64,000 nt of DNA from CAYRES01 sp964423425 (GTDB lineage Bacteria; Actinomycetota; Thermoleophilia; RBG-16-64-13), in assembly GCA_964423425.1 (NCBI GenBank), contig CAYRES010000001.1, positions 186,001-250,000 of the forward strand, given 5' to 3'. Shown in pieces: positions 50,356 to 59,916 of the stretch (its first letter is position 1; each line of letters starts with the position of its first letter). Under the pieces are notes generated by a model. It was given only the letters and a program-made list of their open reading frames with translations, searched no databases and was not told the DNA's origin. Position numbers and translations under genes: made by a program.

Positions 50356-50428
50356 ACTCCGCCGCATGTAGAGGGAGCTTGGTGAGGTGCCGCTCGAGTC
50401 GGTTGGAGGGAAGTCTGCGCCCCCGTGC

Positions 50429-50457
50429 TTGCAATGTGGGCGTGTTTGGAATACATT
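50429..50457 (+). promoter_or_regulatory. rplS promoter
   Basis: TTGCAA (50429-50434), 17-base spacer, TACATT (50452-50457). It would give a leader of about 55 bases before the rplS ATG, in the 164-base gap after trmD. Confidence 0.55.
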
Positions 50458-50519
50458 CTATTGCCTTTGCATCGCGCGAGAACGTAGACGACGGTACGTC
50501 ATAAGCCAAGGGATCAATC

Positions 50520-50867
50520 ATGAGCACGGTTATCGATACGCTGGAGCAGCAGCAGATGCGTACGGACATCCCGGTCTTCAAAGCCGGCGACACCCTTCGT
50601 GTCCACTTCAAGGTCAAGGAGGGCACCAGGGAGCGCATCCAGGTGTTCCAAGGATTCTGCATCAAGCGTCAGGGTAGCGGCCTCCGCGAGACCTTCACCG
50701 TCAGGAAGCAGTCCTTCGGAATCGGTGTGGAGAGGACCTTCCCCGTGCATTCACCCAAGATCGACAAGATCGAGGTCACCGCTGTCGGCGATGTCTCGAG
50801 GGCCAAACTCTACTACCTGCGCAAGAAGGTGGGCAAGAAGGCCCGCATCAAGGAGAAGCGCGTCTAG
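50520..50867 (+). CDS. rplS: 50S ribosomal protein L19
   Basis: 115 residues, normal length. L19 marks: FKAGDTLRVHFKVKEG, IQVFQGFCIKRQG, and SFGIGVERTFPVHSP. It sits at the 30S-50S interface. ATG 50520 is preceded by AAGGG at seven bases. Confidence 0.97.
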   Translation: MSTVIDTLEQQQMRTDIPVFKAGDTLRVHFKVKEGTRERIQVFQGFCIKRQGSGLRETFTVRKQSFGIGVERTFPVHSPKIDKIEVTAVGDVSRAKLYYLRKKVGKKARIKEKRV

Positions 50868-50923
50868 GGCGGTTCCTCTTTGTTTGGCCCGGGTGGGGGT
50901 GCCGTGGTTCTTCGAGGCAGGCG

Positions 50924-51487
50924 GTGTGGGTAGTGGCAAACAGGCTAAAGGGTAGCGGGCAGTCCGAACTGGGAGGGTCGCTGCTCAGGTCGGTGGTTGA
51001 GGTCGTCATCATTGTGGCGGCGGCCTTCGTGCTCGCCCTGCTCATCCAACAGTTCGTGGTCAAGCCCTATGTCATCCCTTCGGAGTCCATGGAGCCGACA
51101 CTCCAGCGCGGTGACCGGGTGCTGGCCAATCGCTTCATCTATCGTTTTCGCGACCCGGAGCGGGGCGAGGTGGTGGTGTTTGTTCCCCCCGTGCAGTCGA
51201 ACGAACCGTTCATCAAGAGGGTGGTCGCGGTAGGCGGTGACCGCGTGGCAGTGGTCGACGGCAGGTTGTACCTGAATGGTGAGCCCCAAGTGGAGCCCTA
51301 CGTGAAAGACCAGACCATTCTGGGAGATTTCCGGGAGGCCACGGTGCCGGCCGGCTCCTACTTCGTCATGGGGGACAACCGGAACAACAGCGGGGACAGC
51401 CGCGTGTTCGGAGTCATCGAGAAGACCGCCATCCTGGGTCAGGCGTTCTTCGTCTACTGGCCGCTCGGTCGCGTAGGCGGAATCTGA
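50924..51487 (+). CDS. lepB: signal peptidase I
   Basis: 187 residues. One N-terminal membrane span (VVEVVIIVAAAFVLALLIQ), catalytic Ser in PSESMEPTLQRGDRV and catalytic Lys in FIKRVVAVGGDRV, then the family box GSYFVMGDNRNNSGDSR. It cleaves signal peptides of exported proteins. GTG 50924 and GTG 50933 are both plausible starts. Confidence 0.94.
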   Translation: MWVVANRLKGSGQSELGGSLLRSVVEVVIIVAAAFVLALLIQQFVVKPYVIPSESMEPTLQRGDRVLANRFIYRFRDPERGEVVVFVPPVQSNEPFIKRVVAVGGDRVAVVDGRLYLNGEPQVEPYVKDQTILGDFREATVPAGSYFVMGDNRNNSGDSRVFGVIEKTAILGQAFFVYWPLGRVGGI

Positions 51488-51501
51488 CGCCGCCGAGGCC
51501 C

Positions 51502-52155
51502 GTGGCTCATCTCTCCCTGTTCGCCTTTGACCGCAGACTCCTGCGGGAGGCGGGCTTCGAAACGGGGACGGTCGCAGGGGCGGACGAGGTCGGTCGTGGT
51601 TGCCTCGCCGGGCCACTGGTGGCGGCAGCGGTGGTGTTGGACTACTCTCGCAACCCGGCGCGTACCTTGCGTGGCTTGAACGACTCCAAGCTTCTGTCTC
51701 CCGCCCGGCGGGAGGAGCTGTGCCAGCGTGTCCTTCAGTCGGCCCGAGGCGTGTCCTTTCAGGTCTACTCGCCTCGCACCATCGATGAGAAGGGCTTGCA
51801 CGCCTGTAATCTCGAGGCATTGGCACGTTGCTTCGAACGTCTGCGGGGCCTCTACGATATCGGAGTGGTCGACGGGTTCGATCTTGGGAGTGAGGGCGGT
51901 GGAGTCGCGGCCGTGGTGGGCGCCGACCGCAGGAGTGCGAGCGCAGCCGCAGCGTCGGTGGTCGCCAAGGTGGTGCGCGACCGGCTCATGCAGCGGCTCG
52001 ATGAACAGTACCCCGGGTACGGCTTCTTCCGCCACGTCGGCTACGCGACTGCAGTGCATCGCCGGGCTCTCAGCGAACGGGGGCCGTGCCCGCTTCACCG
52101 TCTCAGCTTCGCTGGCGTGGACCCCACGCAACTGGAGTTGGACCTCAAGGACTGA
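51502..52155 (+). CDS. rnhB: ribonuclease HII
   Basis: 217 residues. The acidic active site is in GADEVGRGCLAGPLVAA near 29 and VVDGFDLG near 125, with SAAAASVVAKVVRDRLM near 150. It cuts RNA in RNA-DNA hybrids and at single ribonucleotides. GTG 51502 comes 15 bases after lepB. Confidence 0.95.
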   Translation: MAHLSLFAFDRRLLREAGFETGTVAGADEVGRGCLAGPLVAAAVVLDYSRNPARTLRGLNDSKLLSPARREELCQRVLQSARGVSFQVYSPRTIDEKGLHACNLEALARCFERLRGLYDIGVVDGFDLGSEGGGVAAVVGADRRSASAAAASVVAKVVRDRLMQRLDEQYPGYGFFRHVGYATAVHRRALSERGPCPLHRLSFAGVDPTQLELDLKD

Positions 52156-52296
52156 CCGGCCGTTTAGGACCTGCCCGGTTCGTACTCCCGGCACTCCGAG
52201 ACCCGCCCACCATGGTCGGCCTAAGGTCCGATAGCGACTCACGCCTGTCCGTCCTATCCTGGCCTTGACCATATGTGGTGAGAGAACGGAGGGCAG

Positions 52297-52689
52297 GTGA
52301 GGGCTGTGGTGGGTCGGCAAGACAGCGTTCGGCTGGGCCGGGTGGGTGAGGATGCCGCCCTGTCCTTCGTCGCCTCCCTGGGGTGGGAGGTCGTGGCGCG
52401 AAACCTGCGTACCCCCTACGGAGAGATCGACCTTCTCTGTCGCGATCGGGGTTGTCTCGTGGTGGTGGAGGTCAAGGCCCGCACCGGATCTCGGTACGGC
52501 GCACCCCTCGAAGCCATCGATGCCCGCAAGGTGGGGCGGTTGTTGAGAAGCCTCAACTGGTGGCTCGCCGGCCACGCTCCCTCTGGGTGTCCTCCCGTCC
52601 GGGTCGATGTGGTGGGGGTGGAGTTGGACGTATCCGGGCGGCCCTTGTGGCTGCGGCTCGATCGCGACGTGCTGGCCGCCGGAGTGTAA
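52297..52689 (+). CDS. yraN: YraN/UPF0102 family nuclease-like protein
   Basis: 130 residues with the Holliday-junction-resolvase-like core: GRVGEDAALSFVASLGWEVV, then NLRTPYGEIDLLCRD and VVVEVKARTGSRYG carrying the conserved Glu-Asp-Glu-Lys residues. The cellular role of the family is not settled. It is placed between rnhB and comM, as commonly seen. Confidence 0.93.
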   Translation: MRAVVGRQDSVRLGRVGEDAALSFVASLGWEVVARNLRTPYGEIDLLCRDRGCLVVVEVKARTGSRYGAPLEAIDARKVGRLLRSLNWWLAGHAPSGCPPVRVDVVGVELDVSGRPLWLRLDRDVLAAGV

Positions 52690-52693
52690 AGGC

Positions 52694-54280
52694 GTGGGTC
52701 TCGCCCGTATCTGGGGATATGCCTTGGCGGGCCTGGAAGCGGTTCCCGTGCGTGTCGAGGCTCATGTTCGCCCCGGGCTGCCGGGCATCACGGTGGTGGG
52801 GTTGCCCGACGCGGCGGTGCGCGAAGCCAAGGAGAGGGTCCGCTCGGCGGCCGCGAATTCCGGCTTTCCCCTACCTTCGCAGCGCATCACCCTCAGCTTG
52901 TCGCCGGGAGATCTGCGCAAGGAAGGTCCTGGGTTCGATGTGCCGCTTGCCTTAGCCACGCTGGCGGCCGGCGGGCATCTGCCCTTGGGCTGCATCGACA
53001 CGGTCGGAGCGGCCGGAGAGCTGGGGCTCGATGGCGCGCTTCTGGGCATCCGCGGGGCGCTGGCCATCGCAAAGACCGCCGCGGCCCAGGGCATCACCGG
53101 TCTCCTGGTGCCGGCCGCCGTGGCGCCGGAAGCGTGGCAGTGGGGAGGGGGTCTCAAGGTGTGGGGAGTACGTACGTTGGCTGAGGCCGTGTCCGTTCTT
53201 CGCAGTCCTGAGGTGGCCGCGCACGTGGAGAGGCGTACCCTCCGCTTCTCCCAAAGGGCTCGCGCCCGGGCCGGTTCTTCTACGGCTGAGCGGCTCGACA
53301 TGAGTCAGGTGGCCGGAGCGGGCCAGGCCAAAAGGGGGCTGGAGATCGCGGCGGTAGGCGGTCATCACATGCTGATGTTGGGGTCTCCCGGGTCCGGTAA
53401 GACCATGCTGGCCCGGCGGTTTCCCAGCATCCTTCCCGAGCTGACACTTGAGGAGTCGCTCGAAGTCACACGCATCTGGAGCGTGTGTGGACTCCACCCT
53501 CCCGGGGATGCTCTTCTGCGCGCTCGTCCATTCCGGGCGCCTCATCACACCGCCTCCGCCCCTGCGCTCGTGGGCGGCGGCAGCTTTCCTCGTCCGGGAG
53601 AGGTGACGCTCGCTCACCGGGGAGTGCTGTTCCTCGATGAGCTTCCTGAGTTCGCCCGCGATGCTCTCGAGGCTCTGCGGCAACCACTCGAAGAAGGCGT
53701 GGTGACCATCGGGAGGCGCAACGCCACCCTCAACTTCCCGGCACGCTTCAGGCTCATTGCGGCCATGAACCCCTGCCCATGCGGGCATTACGGCCACCCT
53801 GAAAGAGAATGCACCTGCACCGCTGCGGCCATCGCTGCCTACGGAGGCCGCATCAGCGGCCCCCTGCTCGACCGCATCGACATGGTGATCGGGGTTCATC
53901 CCCTGCGGGAGGGGTTCTTGGAGCAGGGCTTGGTAGAGGATACATCGGCATCGGTGAGAGTGCGGGTCGAGGCGGCAGTGGCCTTCCGGACGTGGAGAGA
54001 ACAGCAGCTGCGGGCGGCGGAGCCGGCCCGCGGGGCAGCGGGTCGTGCCGAGAGCGCCCTGGTGGCGATGGCGGCTCACTACCGCCTGAGTGGCCGGGCG
54101 CGGTCTCTCCTGGCTGCCTTTCAGGCAAGAGCAGCGGCCGGGGCGAGGGCGGTCAGTAGAGCCATGAGGCTCGCCCGCACCATCGCCGACCTGGTGCAGT
54201 CTGAAGAGGTGGCGGAGGAGCATCTGGCTGAAGCTCTGGTGCTTCGCAACCGAGACCACCTACACAGAGACCGATGGTAG
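52694..54280 (+). CDS. comM: YifB/ComM family Mg-chelatase-like AAA+ ATPase
   Basis: 528 residues. An N-terminal Lon-S5-like domain (GLEAVPVRVEAHVRPGLPG) is followed by an AAA+ domain with Walker A GSPGSGKTMLARRFP near 233 and Walker B GVLFLDELPEF, a Cys pattern in NPCPCGHYGHPERECTC, then a C-terminal lid. In ComM it is a branch-migration helicase used in natural transformation; its neighbours yraN and dprA fit that. GTG 52694 is chosen because it begins the conserved domain. Confidence 0.94.
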   Translation: MGLARIWGYALAGLEAVPVRVEAHVRPGLPGITVVGLPDAAVREAKERVRSAAANSGFPLPSQRITLSLSPGDLRKEGPGFDVPLALATLAAGGHLPLGCIDTVGAAGELGLDGALLGIRGALAIAKTAAAQGITGLLVPAAVAPEAWQWGGGLKVWGVRTLAEAVSVLRSPEVAAHVERRTLRFSQRARARAGSSTAERLDMSQVAGAGQAKRGLEIAAVGGHHMLMLGSPGSGKTMLARRFPSILPELTLEESLEVTRIWSVCGLHPPGDALLRARPFRAPHHTASAPALVGGGSFPRPGEVTLAHRGVLFLDELPEFARDALEALRQPLEEGVVTIGRRNATLNFPARFRLIAAMNPCPCGHYGHPERECTCTAAAIAAYGGRISGPLLDRIDMVIGVHPLREGFLEQGLVEDTSASVRVRVEAAVAFRTWREQQLRAAEPARGAAGRAESALVAMAAHYRLSGRARSLLAAFQARAAAGARAVSRAMRLARTIADLVQSEEVAEEHLAEALVLRNRDHLHRDRW

Positions 54281-55419
54281 AGTCTCGAGAGATCGAGGCG
54301 GGGTTGGGGGTCGCCGTCCTTGCCGCCGCCGGATTCCAGTGGTTGCTGCGTCTCGTGTACCGGTTCGGCGGCCCGGTCCATGTGTGGGAGTCCGATGCCA
54401 AGCGGTTGAGGGACTGCGGGCTGGGAACGGACCGGGTCGAAAGGTTCATGCGCGCTCGTGAGTCGGTCGACCTCGAAAGGACAAGGGCACGCCTCGAGGA
54501 GACGGGCTCCTGGTTCATCCCCTACGGGTCCGATCTCCTGCCGCCCCTCGTTCGTGAGCTGCACTTCGCTCCCGGGGGGCTCTTCGTAGCGGGGAGGAGA
54601 ACTCTCTATGAGGAGATGCGCCTCGCGCCGCGAGCGGTCGTCGTGGGCACGCGGAGGGCCAGTGCCTACGCGCACGCCGTCACCTCGCGGATTGTGGTGC
54701 CGCTCATCGCACGGGGCGCGGTCATCGTGAGTGGTATGGCCATGGGTGTGGATACATTCGCCCACAAGTCGGCTCTCGACCACGGCGGCCTCACCATCGC
54801 GGTCCTTGGCTGTGGCACCGATGTGGTGTACCCGGCGAGGAACCGTTCTCTGCGGCATCGGATACTCGAGGACGGTCTTCTCGTGAGTGAGTTTCCTCCC
54901 GGCACCCGCCCGGCAAAGTGGACCTTTCCGCTGCGCAATCGGATCATGGCAGCCTTCAGTCACGCGGTGGTGGTGGTGGAGGCGGGGGTGCAGAGCGGCG
55001 CCCTCATCACGGTCGAGCATGCCTTGGAACTCGGCCGGGCCGTGTTCGCCGTACCCGGTTCCATTCTGTGTGAGGGCTCGAGGGGGGTGAATGGACTTAT
55101 TCATCAGGGCGCGACTCCCATCGTCGATACAGATGCCTTTGTGGAGGAGTTCTTGTGTGCGACAAGAAATGAGATGAACGGCGGCGGTGTAGCCCGGCCG
55201 GCGGCGGTTGTGCGGGCACCCGACTCCCCCGGGCGGGAAGAAGCGTCCTCGGTCGCGGGGAATCTCGTTCTGCAGGCCTTATGCCGCGAGCCACGCACCA
55301 TAGACGAAGTGGCGCGGCACACGGGCCTTGAGGTGCCCGAGGTGACGCAGGCCATCGGAGTGCTGGAGCTTCGGGGGCTTGCTCTGCCCTTGGGGCCGGG
55401 GAGGTACGCCGCCATGTGA
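54274..55419 (+). CDS. dprA: DNA processing protein DprA
   Basis: 381 residues. N-terminal helical (SAM-like) part, Rossmann core (VVVGTRRASAYAHAVTS near 129, LTIAVLGCGTDVVYPARN near 173, SEFPPGTRPAKWTFPLRN, VVVEAGVQSGALITVEHAL) and a C-terminal winged helix (RTIDEVARHTGLEVPEV). It loads RecA on incoming single strands during transformation. ATG 54274 overlaps comM. Confidence 0.95.
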   Translation: MVESREIEAGLGVAVLAAAGFQWLLRLVYRFGGPVHVWESDAKRLRDCGLGTDRVERFMRARESVDLERTRARLEETGSWFIPYGSDLLPPLVRELHFAPGGLFVAGRRTLYEEMRLAPRAVVVGTRRASAYAHAVTSRIVVPLIARGAVIVSGMAMGVDTFAHKSALDHGGLTIAVLGCGTDVVYPARNRSLRHRILEDGLLVSEFPPGTRPAKWTFPLRNRIMAAFSHAVVVVEAGVQSGALITVEHALELGRAVFAVPGSILCEGSRGVNGLIHQGATPIVDTDAFVEEFLCATRNEMNGGGVARPAAVVRAPDSPGREEASSVAGNLVLQALCREPRTIDEVARHTGLEVPEVTQAIGVLELRGLALPLGPGRYAAM

Positions 55420-55488
55420 GGGAGGCCCTGTATCGACGGGGGCTCGGGGCATGCCGGCCGCCCGCGGCCAGAGGGATGGGGAGGTAGC

Positions 55489-56487
55489 GTGGAGAAGACC
55501 AAAGCGGCGAGCACACAGCTGCACGTCCACCGGCCCGAGGGAGGGCCGGAGGTGTCGGTCTCCTTCGTGATCCAACGGTATCTCACTGAGTTGATCGCGG
55601 CCGATTACAGCCCCTATTCCCTCAAGGCCTACCGTGCCGATCTCGCCCAGTTCGAAGGCTTCCTGAGCGGGCGCGGGGTGAGGGTCATCGGGGCTGTGGA
55701 GGCCGCCCACGTTCGCTCCTTCACGGCAGACCTGGTCGAGGGCACGCTGTCTCCTTCGGGAAGACCCTACGCCAAGCGGACGGTGGCACGGAAGCTCTCG
55801 GCGGTGCGAAGTCTGCTGCGCTTCGCCGTGAAAGAAGAGTTCGTTGGTGTGAATCGTGGCACAGGGGTCCGCGCCCCCCGCCTGCCGGTGAGGCTGCCCC
55901 AGGTCATGACCCCCGAGGAGGTCAGGAAGCTACTCGACGGTCTCCCCGTCCGCGGTGACATCGGCCTTCGGGACCGGGCTATGTTCGAGTTGATATACTC
56001 GTGCGGTCTACGAAGCCAAGAAGTGCTTGATCTCCGGGTGGGAGACATCGATACGCACGTAGGTGAGGTTCGGGTGAGGGGTAAGGGGCGAAAGGTCCGT
56101 GTGGTTCCTGTGGGTGCGCCGGCCTTGAGCGCGCTCAAGGCCCATCTGCAGCGGAGGTCGGGTCCGGCCGGTGGTTCGGCCGGCGCAGCCTCACTGGACG
56201 ATGGCTCTGATGCCCGGGTGTTTGTGAGCCGCCGCGGCCGGCCGCTGTCACCGTCCGATGTGCGCCGCCGGTTCGCCTGCCTGCTCGCCCGCCTGGGTGG
56301 CACCGAGGGAGTGACACCACACACATTGCGCCATTCGTTCGCAACGCATCTCCTCGAAGGGGGAGCCGACCTCCGCTCGATACAGGCCCTGTTGGGGCAT
56401 GCCTCGCTGGCCACCACTCAGATCTACACCCATGTGACCCCGGCCCATCTGCGGGAGGCGTACCGCCGGGCGCATCCGAGGGCCTAG
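55489..56487 (+). CDS. xerC: tyrosine recombinase XerC/XerD
   Basis: 332 residues. N-terminal SAM-like core-binding domain (FVIQRYLTELIAADYSPYSL) and catalytic domain with Arg in SCGLRSQEVLDLRV, Lys in RGKGRKVRVVP, HTLRHSFATHLLEGG, LGHASLATTQIYTHV with the nucleophilic Tyr. It resolves chromosome dimers. An Ala/Gly-rich insert sits between the Lys and His-x-x-Arg motifs. C versus D cannot be decided; the position between dprA and whiG is usual for actinobacterial Xer genes. Confidence 0.9.
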   Translation: MEKTKAASTQLHVHRPEGGPEVSVSFVIQRYLTELIAADYSPYSLKAYRADLAQFEGFLSGRGVRVIGAVEAAHVRSFTADLVEGTLSPSGRPYAKRTVARKLSAVRSLLRFAVKEEFVGVNRGTGVRAPRLPVRLPQVMTPEEVRKLLDGLPVRGDIGLRDRAMFELIYSCGLRSQEVLDLRVGDIDTHVGEVRVRGKGRKVRVVPVGAPALSALKAHLQRRSGPAGGSAGAASLDDGSDARVFVSRRGRPLSPSDVRRRFACLLARLGGTEGVTPHTLRHSFATHLLEGGADLRSIQALLGHASLATTQIYTHVTPAHLREAYRRAHPRA

Positions 56488-56488
56488 C

Positions 56489-57292
56489 ATGCAGGTGGAA
56501 CAGCAAAGACAGACGCACGATGTAGCTGAGTGTTGGCGGCGCTTCAAGGAGCACGGTGACGATGAGGCGAGGAATGAACTCATCCTGGCCTATTCGCCTC
56601 TCGTGAAATACGTGGCCGGTCGGATGGGGGTGGGCCTTCCCGTGCATGTGGAGAGTTCCGATCTCGTCTCCTACGGCCTTCTCGGCCTCATCAACGCTCT
56701 CGACCGCTACGACCCGAGTCGCAACATCAAGTTCGAGACCTATGCCGTGTCGCGCATCAAAGGGGCTATCATCGACGAACTGCGGGCCATGGACTGGGTG
56801 CCCCGTTCAGTCCGCAGTTGGGCGAGAAGGATCGAACGCTGCGTCACTCTGCTCGAGAACCGCCTGGGCCGGGCGCCGAGTGACGACGAGATGGCGGCCG
56901 AACTGGAGATAAGCACCGACGAGTTGCACGCAGTCCTCAACCAGATCAGTCATGCCTCCATCGTAGCGCTCGACGAGTTCTGGAGTGTCAATTCGGCTGA
57001 GCCCGACAAGCTCACGCTCATCGACACCTTGGAGGACGTCAAGGCGCCCAATCCCGTGGCGGAGTTCGACTTGACAACGGTCAAGGAGCGATTGGCCGAA
57101 GCCATTCGGCGCCTACCCGAACGGGAGCGAATCGTCATCGGCCTGTACTACTACGAAGGGCTCACCCTGAAGGAGATCGGGGAAGTGCTGGGGGTGACCG
57201 AGTCGCGGGTCTCCCAGCTGCATACCAAGGCGATTTTGAGGCTCAAGGGGCGGCTGAAAGACCATGTCGCACCCGATTCTCTGGGGCAATGA
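56489..57292 (+). CDS. whiG: FliA/WhiG-family RNA polymerase sigma factor
   Basis: 267 residues. Region 2 (SDLVSYGLLGLINALDRYD and FETYAVSRIKGAIIDELRAM), region 3 (ENRLGRAPSDDEMAAEL) and region 4 (LTLKEIGEVLGVTESRVSQL) are those of the motility/WhiG group. In streptomycetes this sigma governs sporulation and lies at this same place beside rpsB; elsewhere it drives flagellar genes. No flagellar or sporulation gene is in view, so its regulon is open. It starts two bases after the xer stop. Confidence 0.9.
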   Translation: MQVEQQRQTHDVAECWRRFKEHGDDEARNELILAYSPLVKYVAGRMGVGLPVHVESSDLVSYGLLGLINALDRYDPSRNIKFETYAVSRIKGAIIDELRAMDWVPRSVRSWARRIERCVTLLENRLGRAPSDDEMAAELEISTDELHAVLNQISHASIVALDEFWSVNSAEPDKLTLIDTLEDVKAPNPVAEFDLTTVKERLAEAIRRLPERERIVIGLYYYEGLTLKEIGEVLGVTESRVSQLHTKAILRLKGRLKDHVAPDSLGQ

Positions 57293-57338
57293 GCGGCTTC
57301 TGAGCACTATCGGCTCCCACTCGAGTGCAGGGGGCCTG

Positions 57339-57347
57339 TGGTACACT
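57339..57347 (+). promoter_or_regulatory. extended -10 promoter element of rpsB
   Basis: TGG followed by TACACT at 57342-57347 makes an extended -10; no good -35 is seen. It leaves a leader of about 115 bases before rpsB, which could hold translational control by S2, though I recognise no motif. Confidence 0.45.
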
Positions 57348-57469
57348 ACTGCGGCCCGTAGTCAAACCCGGGAGCGCAGGCATGCAGGGGTGCCGTTCCG
57401 GCCTCGAGGCCGACGGTTCTGCAGTGGCATCCCGGGAGCACGACAACCCGAACCCAAAGGAAGGCCCTC

Positions 57470-58306
57470 ATGCCGGTTGTTTCCATGAAGCAGCTGCTGG
57501 AAGCTGGTGTCCATTTCGGTCATCAGACCCGGCGCTGGAATCCCAAGATGAAGCCCTACATCTTCACCGAGAGGGGCGGCATTCACATTATCGATCTGCA
57601 GAAGGCCAGTCTGCTGATCGATCGCGCGTATGAATTCGTGAAGAACATCTCCGAACGCGGTGGCAGCGTGTTGCTCGTGGGCACCAAGAAGCAGTGCCAG
57701 GATGCCATCCGGCTCGAGGCTGAGCGGGTCGACATGCCCTTCGTGTCCCACCGTTGGCTGGGCGGCCTCCTCACCAACTTCAGCACCATCCACGAACGCA
57801 TCAAGCGTCTGCATGAGCTGAGGCGGCTCAAAGAAGACGGTTCCCTGGCCTTTCTCCCCACGAAGGAACGCATGAATCTGGAGCGCGAGCTCGAGAAGCT
57901 CGAGACGAATCTCGGCGGGGTGGCCAACATGAGCCGCCTTCCCGACGCCGTGTTCATCGTTGACCCCAAGCGCGAGGCCATCGCCACGCGCGAGGTGAAC
58001 AAGTTGGGGCTCCCACTCATCGGGCTGGTCGACACGAACTGCGACCCTGACGAGGTCCAGTTCCTCATCCCCGGCAACGACGATGCCATCCGTTCATGCA
58101 ACCTCATCGTACGCACCATTGCCAATGCAGTCGAGGAGGGCAGGCGAAAGGTCACGGCGGCGGAATTCGCGGCCGAGTCCCCCGCTCCTCCCGCTGAAGA
58201 GGCTGCGGCGGGGGAGGGGGCAGAGCAGGAGGGGAGCACCGCCTCCGGCGGCGAGGCACCAAGCGCTCCCGTTGGGGCTGAGCCCGGGGTGGCTCCGGAG
58301 GCATAG
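57470..58306 (+). CDS. rpsB: 30S ribosomal protein S2
   Basis: 278 residues. S2 core: LLEAGVHFGHQTRRWNPKM at the N-terminus, HRWLGGLLTNFSTI, and NKLGLPLIGLVDTNCDP. The last 45 residues are Ala/Glu/Pro-rich and low in complexity, a common extension in high-GC Gram-positives. ATG 57470 follows GGAAGG. tsf is next, as usual. Confidence 0.97.
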   Translation: MPVVSMKQLLEAGVHFGHQTRRWNPKMKPYIFTERGGIHIIDLQKASLLIDRAYEFVKNISERGGSVLLVGTKKQCQDAIRLEAERVDMPFVSHRWLGGLLTNFSTIHERIKRLHELRRLKEDGSLAFLPTKERMNLERELEKLETNLGGVANMSRLPDAVFIVDPKREAIATREVNKLGLPLIGLVDTNCDPDEVQFLIPGNDDAIRSCNLIVRTIANAVEEGRRKVTAAEFAAESPAPPAEEAAAGEGAEQEGSTASGGEAPSAPVGAEPGVAPEA

Positions 58307-58439
58307 GCGCTTTCTCCGGAGGTTGTTTAACCAATCCCCCGCGCAGCCGCGTGCCGCACACGAGTACGCGGGAGGGTCGGGATGACTCGCATACACATGA
58401 GGGCGGCCCCACGGCGGGCCGGTTTGGAGGTGTGGACAT

Positions 58440-59033
58440 ATGGCGATTTCAGCACAGGTTGTACGGGAACTCCGCGACAAGTGCGGAGCGGGCATGATGG
58501 ACTGCAAGCGCGCTCTGGAAGAGGTCGATGGCGATGTGGAGAAGGCACTTGCCCAGTTGCGCAAGAAGGGCATGGCTTCTGCAGACAAGAAGTCGGCCCG
58601 GGCCACCAACGAGGGTCTCGTGCAGGCGTACATCCATGCCGGGGGTAAGCTCGGCGTGCTCGTCGAGGTGAACAGCGAGACCGACTTCGTGGCCAAGAAT
58701 GAGGCCTTCCAGGGCTTCGTCCACGATGTGGCCATGCACGTCGCCGCGGCCGACCCGAAATGGGTGCGCAGAGAAGATGTTCCCGACGAAGTCCTCACGG
58801 CCGAAAAGGAGATATATCTCGCCCAAGCGAAGGACACGGGCAAGCCGGAGAAGGTCCTCGAGAAGATCGTGGAGGGCAAGCTGAACAAGTGGTATGAGCA
58901 GGTCGTGCTCTTGGAGCAGCCCTTCGTGAAAGATCCCGACAAGACCATCGACGTGCTTCGCCGCGAGTTGGTGGCCAAGTTGGGTGAGAATGTCGATATC
59001 AAGCGCTTCGTGCGCTTCCGGTTGGGAGACTAG
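58440..59033 (+). CDS. tsf: elongation factor Ts (short form)
   Basis: 197 residues, the short form with a single dimerisation core, as in Thermus and some Gram-positives, against 283 in E. coli. N-terminal UBA-like ELRDKCGAGMMDCKRALEEV and the EF-Tu contact EVNSETDFVAKNEAFQGF are clear, as is the terminal QPFVKDPDKTI. It exchanges GDP on EF-Tu. A strong hairpin follows the stop. Confidence 0.96.
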   Translation: MAISAQVVRELRDKCGAGMMDCKRALEEVDGDVEKALAQLRKKGMASADKKSARATNEGLVQAYIHAGGKLGVLVEVNSETDFVAKNEAFQGFVHDVAMHVAAADPKWVRREDVPDEVLTAEKEIYLAQAKDTGKPEKVLEKIVEGKLNKWYEQVVLLEQPFVKDPDKTIDVLRRELVAKLGENVDIKRFVRFRLGD

Positions 59034-59043
59034 ACGGAGTGGT

Positions 59044-59074
59044 CACTGAGGGGCGGCGGGGCCGCCCCTCAGTG
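59044..59074 (+). terminator. terminator after rpsB-tsf
   Basis: Perfect 13-base inverted repeat (CACTGAGGGGCGG / CCGCCCCTCAGTG) with a five-base loop, ten bases after the tsf stop. Only CTTCC follows, so it is not a classic T-run terminator, but the position is right. Confidence 0.75.
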
Positions 59075-59133
59075 CTTCCGCCGCCACGCAGCCGGGCTGC
59101 AGTGGTATGACGAGTAGGCACGAAGGGGGTTCG

Positions 59134-59916
59134 GTGACGCCGGAAGTCACACACATCGAACACGGGCCCATCTACAAGCGGGTGCTCCTCAAGTTGAGCG
59201 GTGAGGCCTTGGTGGGGAACGAGTCCTACGGTATCGACACGGCTCGGCTCACGGCGGTGGCGGCCGAGATTGCCCTGTGCCATGCGCTCGGGGTGGAGAT
59301 CGCGATAGTGGTGGGCGGCGGTAACATCTTTCGGGGCGTGGCGGGCAGCGCGAGCGGCATGGAGCGTGCCACCGCCGACTACATGGGCATGATCGCGACC
59401 ATCATGAACGCAGTATCACTGCAGGACGCTCTTGAGAAGGCCGGCTTGAAGACACGGGTGCAGTCCGCAATCCACGTGAGAGAGGTGGCAGAGCCGTATA
59501 TCCGCCGCCGGGCCATCAGGCACTTGGAGAAGGGACGCATTGTGGTGTTTGCCGCCGGCACCGGCAACCCCTTCTTCACCACGGACACGGCGGCGGCGCT
59601 TCGTGGCCTGGAGATCGGGGCGGATGCCCTCCTCATGGCCAAGAAGAAGTATGGGGGTGTCTACGACGCGGATCCTGAGGTCGATCCACACGCTGGCCTA
59701 CTTCCTGAAGTCACGCATCGGGAGGCCCTCGAGCGCGGGCTCAAGGTCATGGACTCAACTGCGCTCTCTCTCTGCATGGACTACCGGCTGCCCATACTTG
59801 TGTTCAGCATGGCCGATCCGAGCAACATCGGCCGAGTATTGCGCGGAGAGCGCATCGGCACGGTGGTATCATGTGGGCCTGACGCAGCCGAGGCCGACGC
59901 AGGGGGTGAGCGATGA
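59134..59916 (+). CDS. pyrH: uridylate kinase
   Basis: About 260 residues from GTG 59134, which has GGGGG just upstream; ATG 59107 would add nine residues ahead of an already long N-terminus. Amino-acid-kinase fold: YKRVLLKLSGEALVG, IAIVVGGGNIFRG, ERATADYMGMIATIMNA and FAAGTGNPFFTTDTAAALR. It makes UDP from UMP. It is the first gene of pyrH-frr-uppS-cdsA-dxr-rseP, all touching or overlapping. Confidence 0.95.
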   Translation: MTPEVTHIEHGPIYKRVLLKLSGEALVGNESYGIDTARLTAVAAEIALCHALGVEIAIVVGGGNIFRGVAGSASGMERATADYMGMIATIMNAVSLQDALEKAGLKTRVQSAIHVREVAEPYIRRRAIRHLEKGRIVVFAAGTGNPFFTTDTAAALRGLEIGADALLMAKKKYGGVYDADPEVDPHAGLLPEVTHREALERGLKVMDSTALSLCMDYRLPILVFSMADPSNIGRVLRGERIGTVVSCGPDAAEADAGGER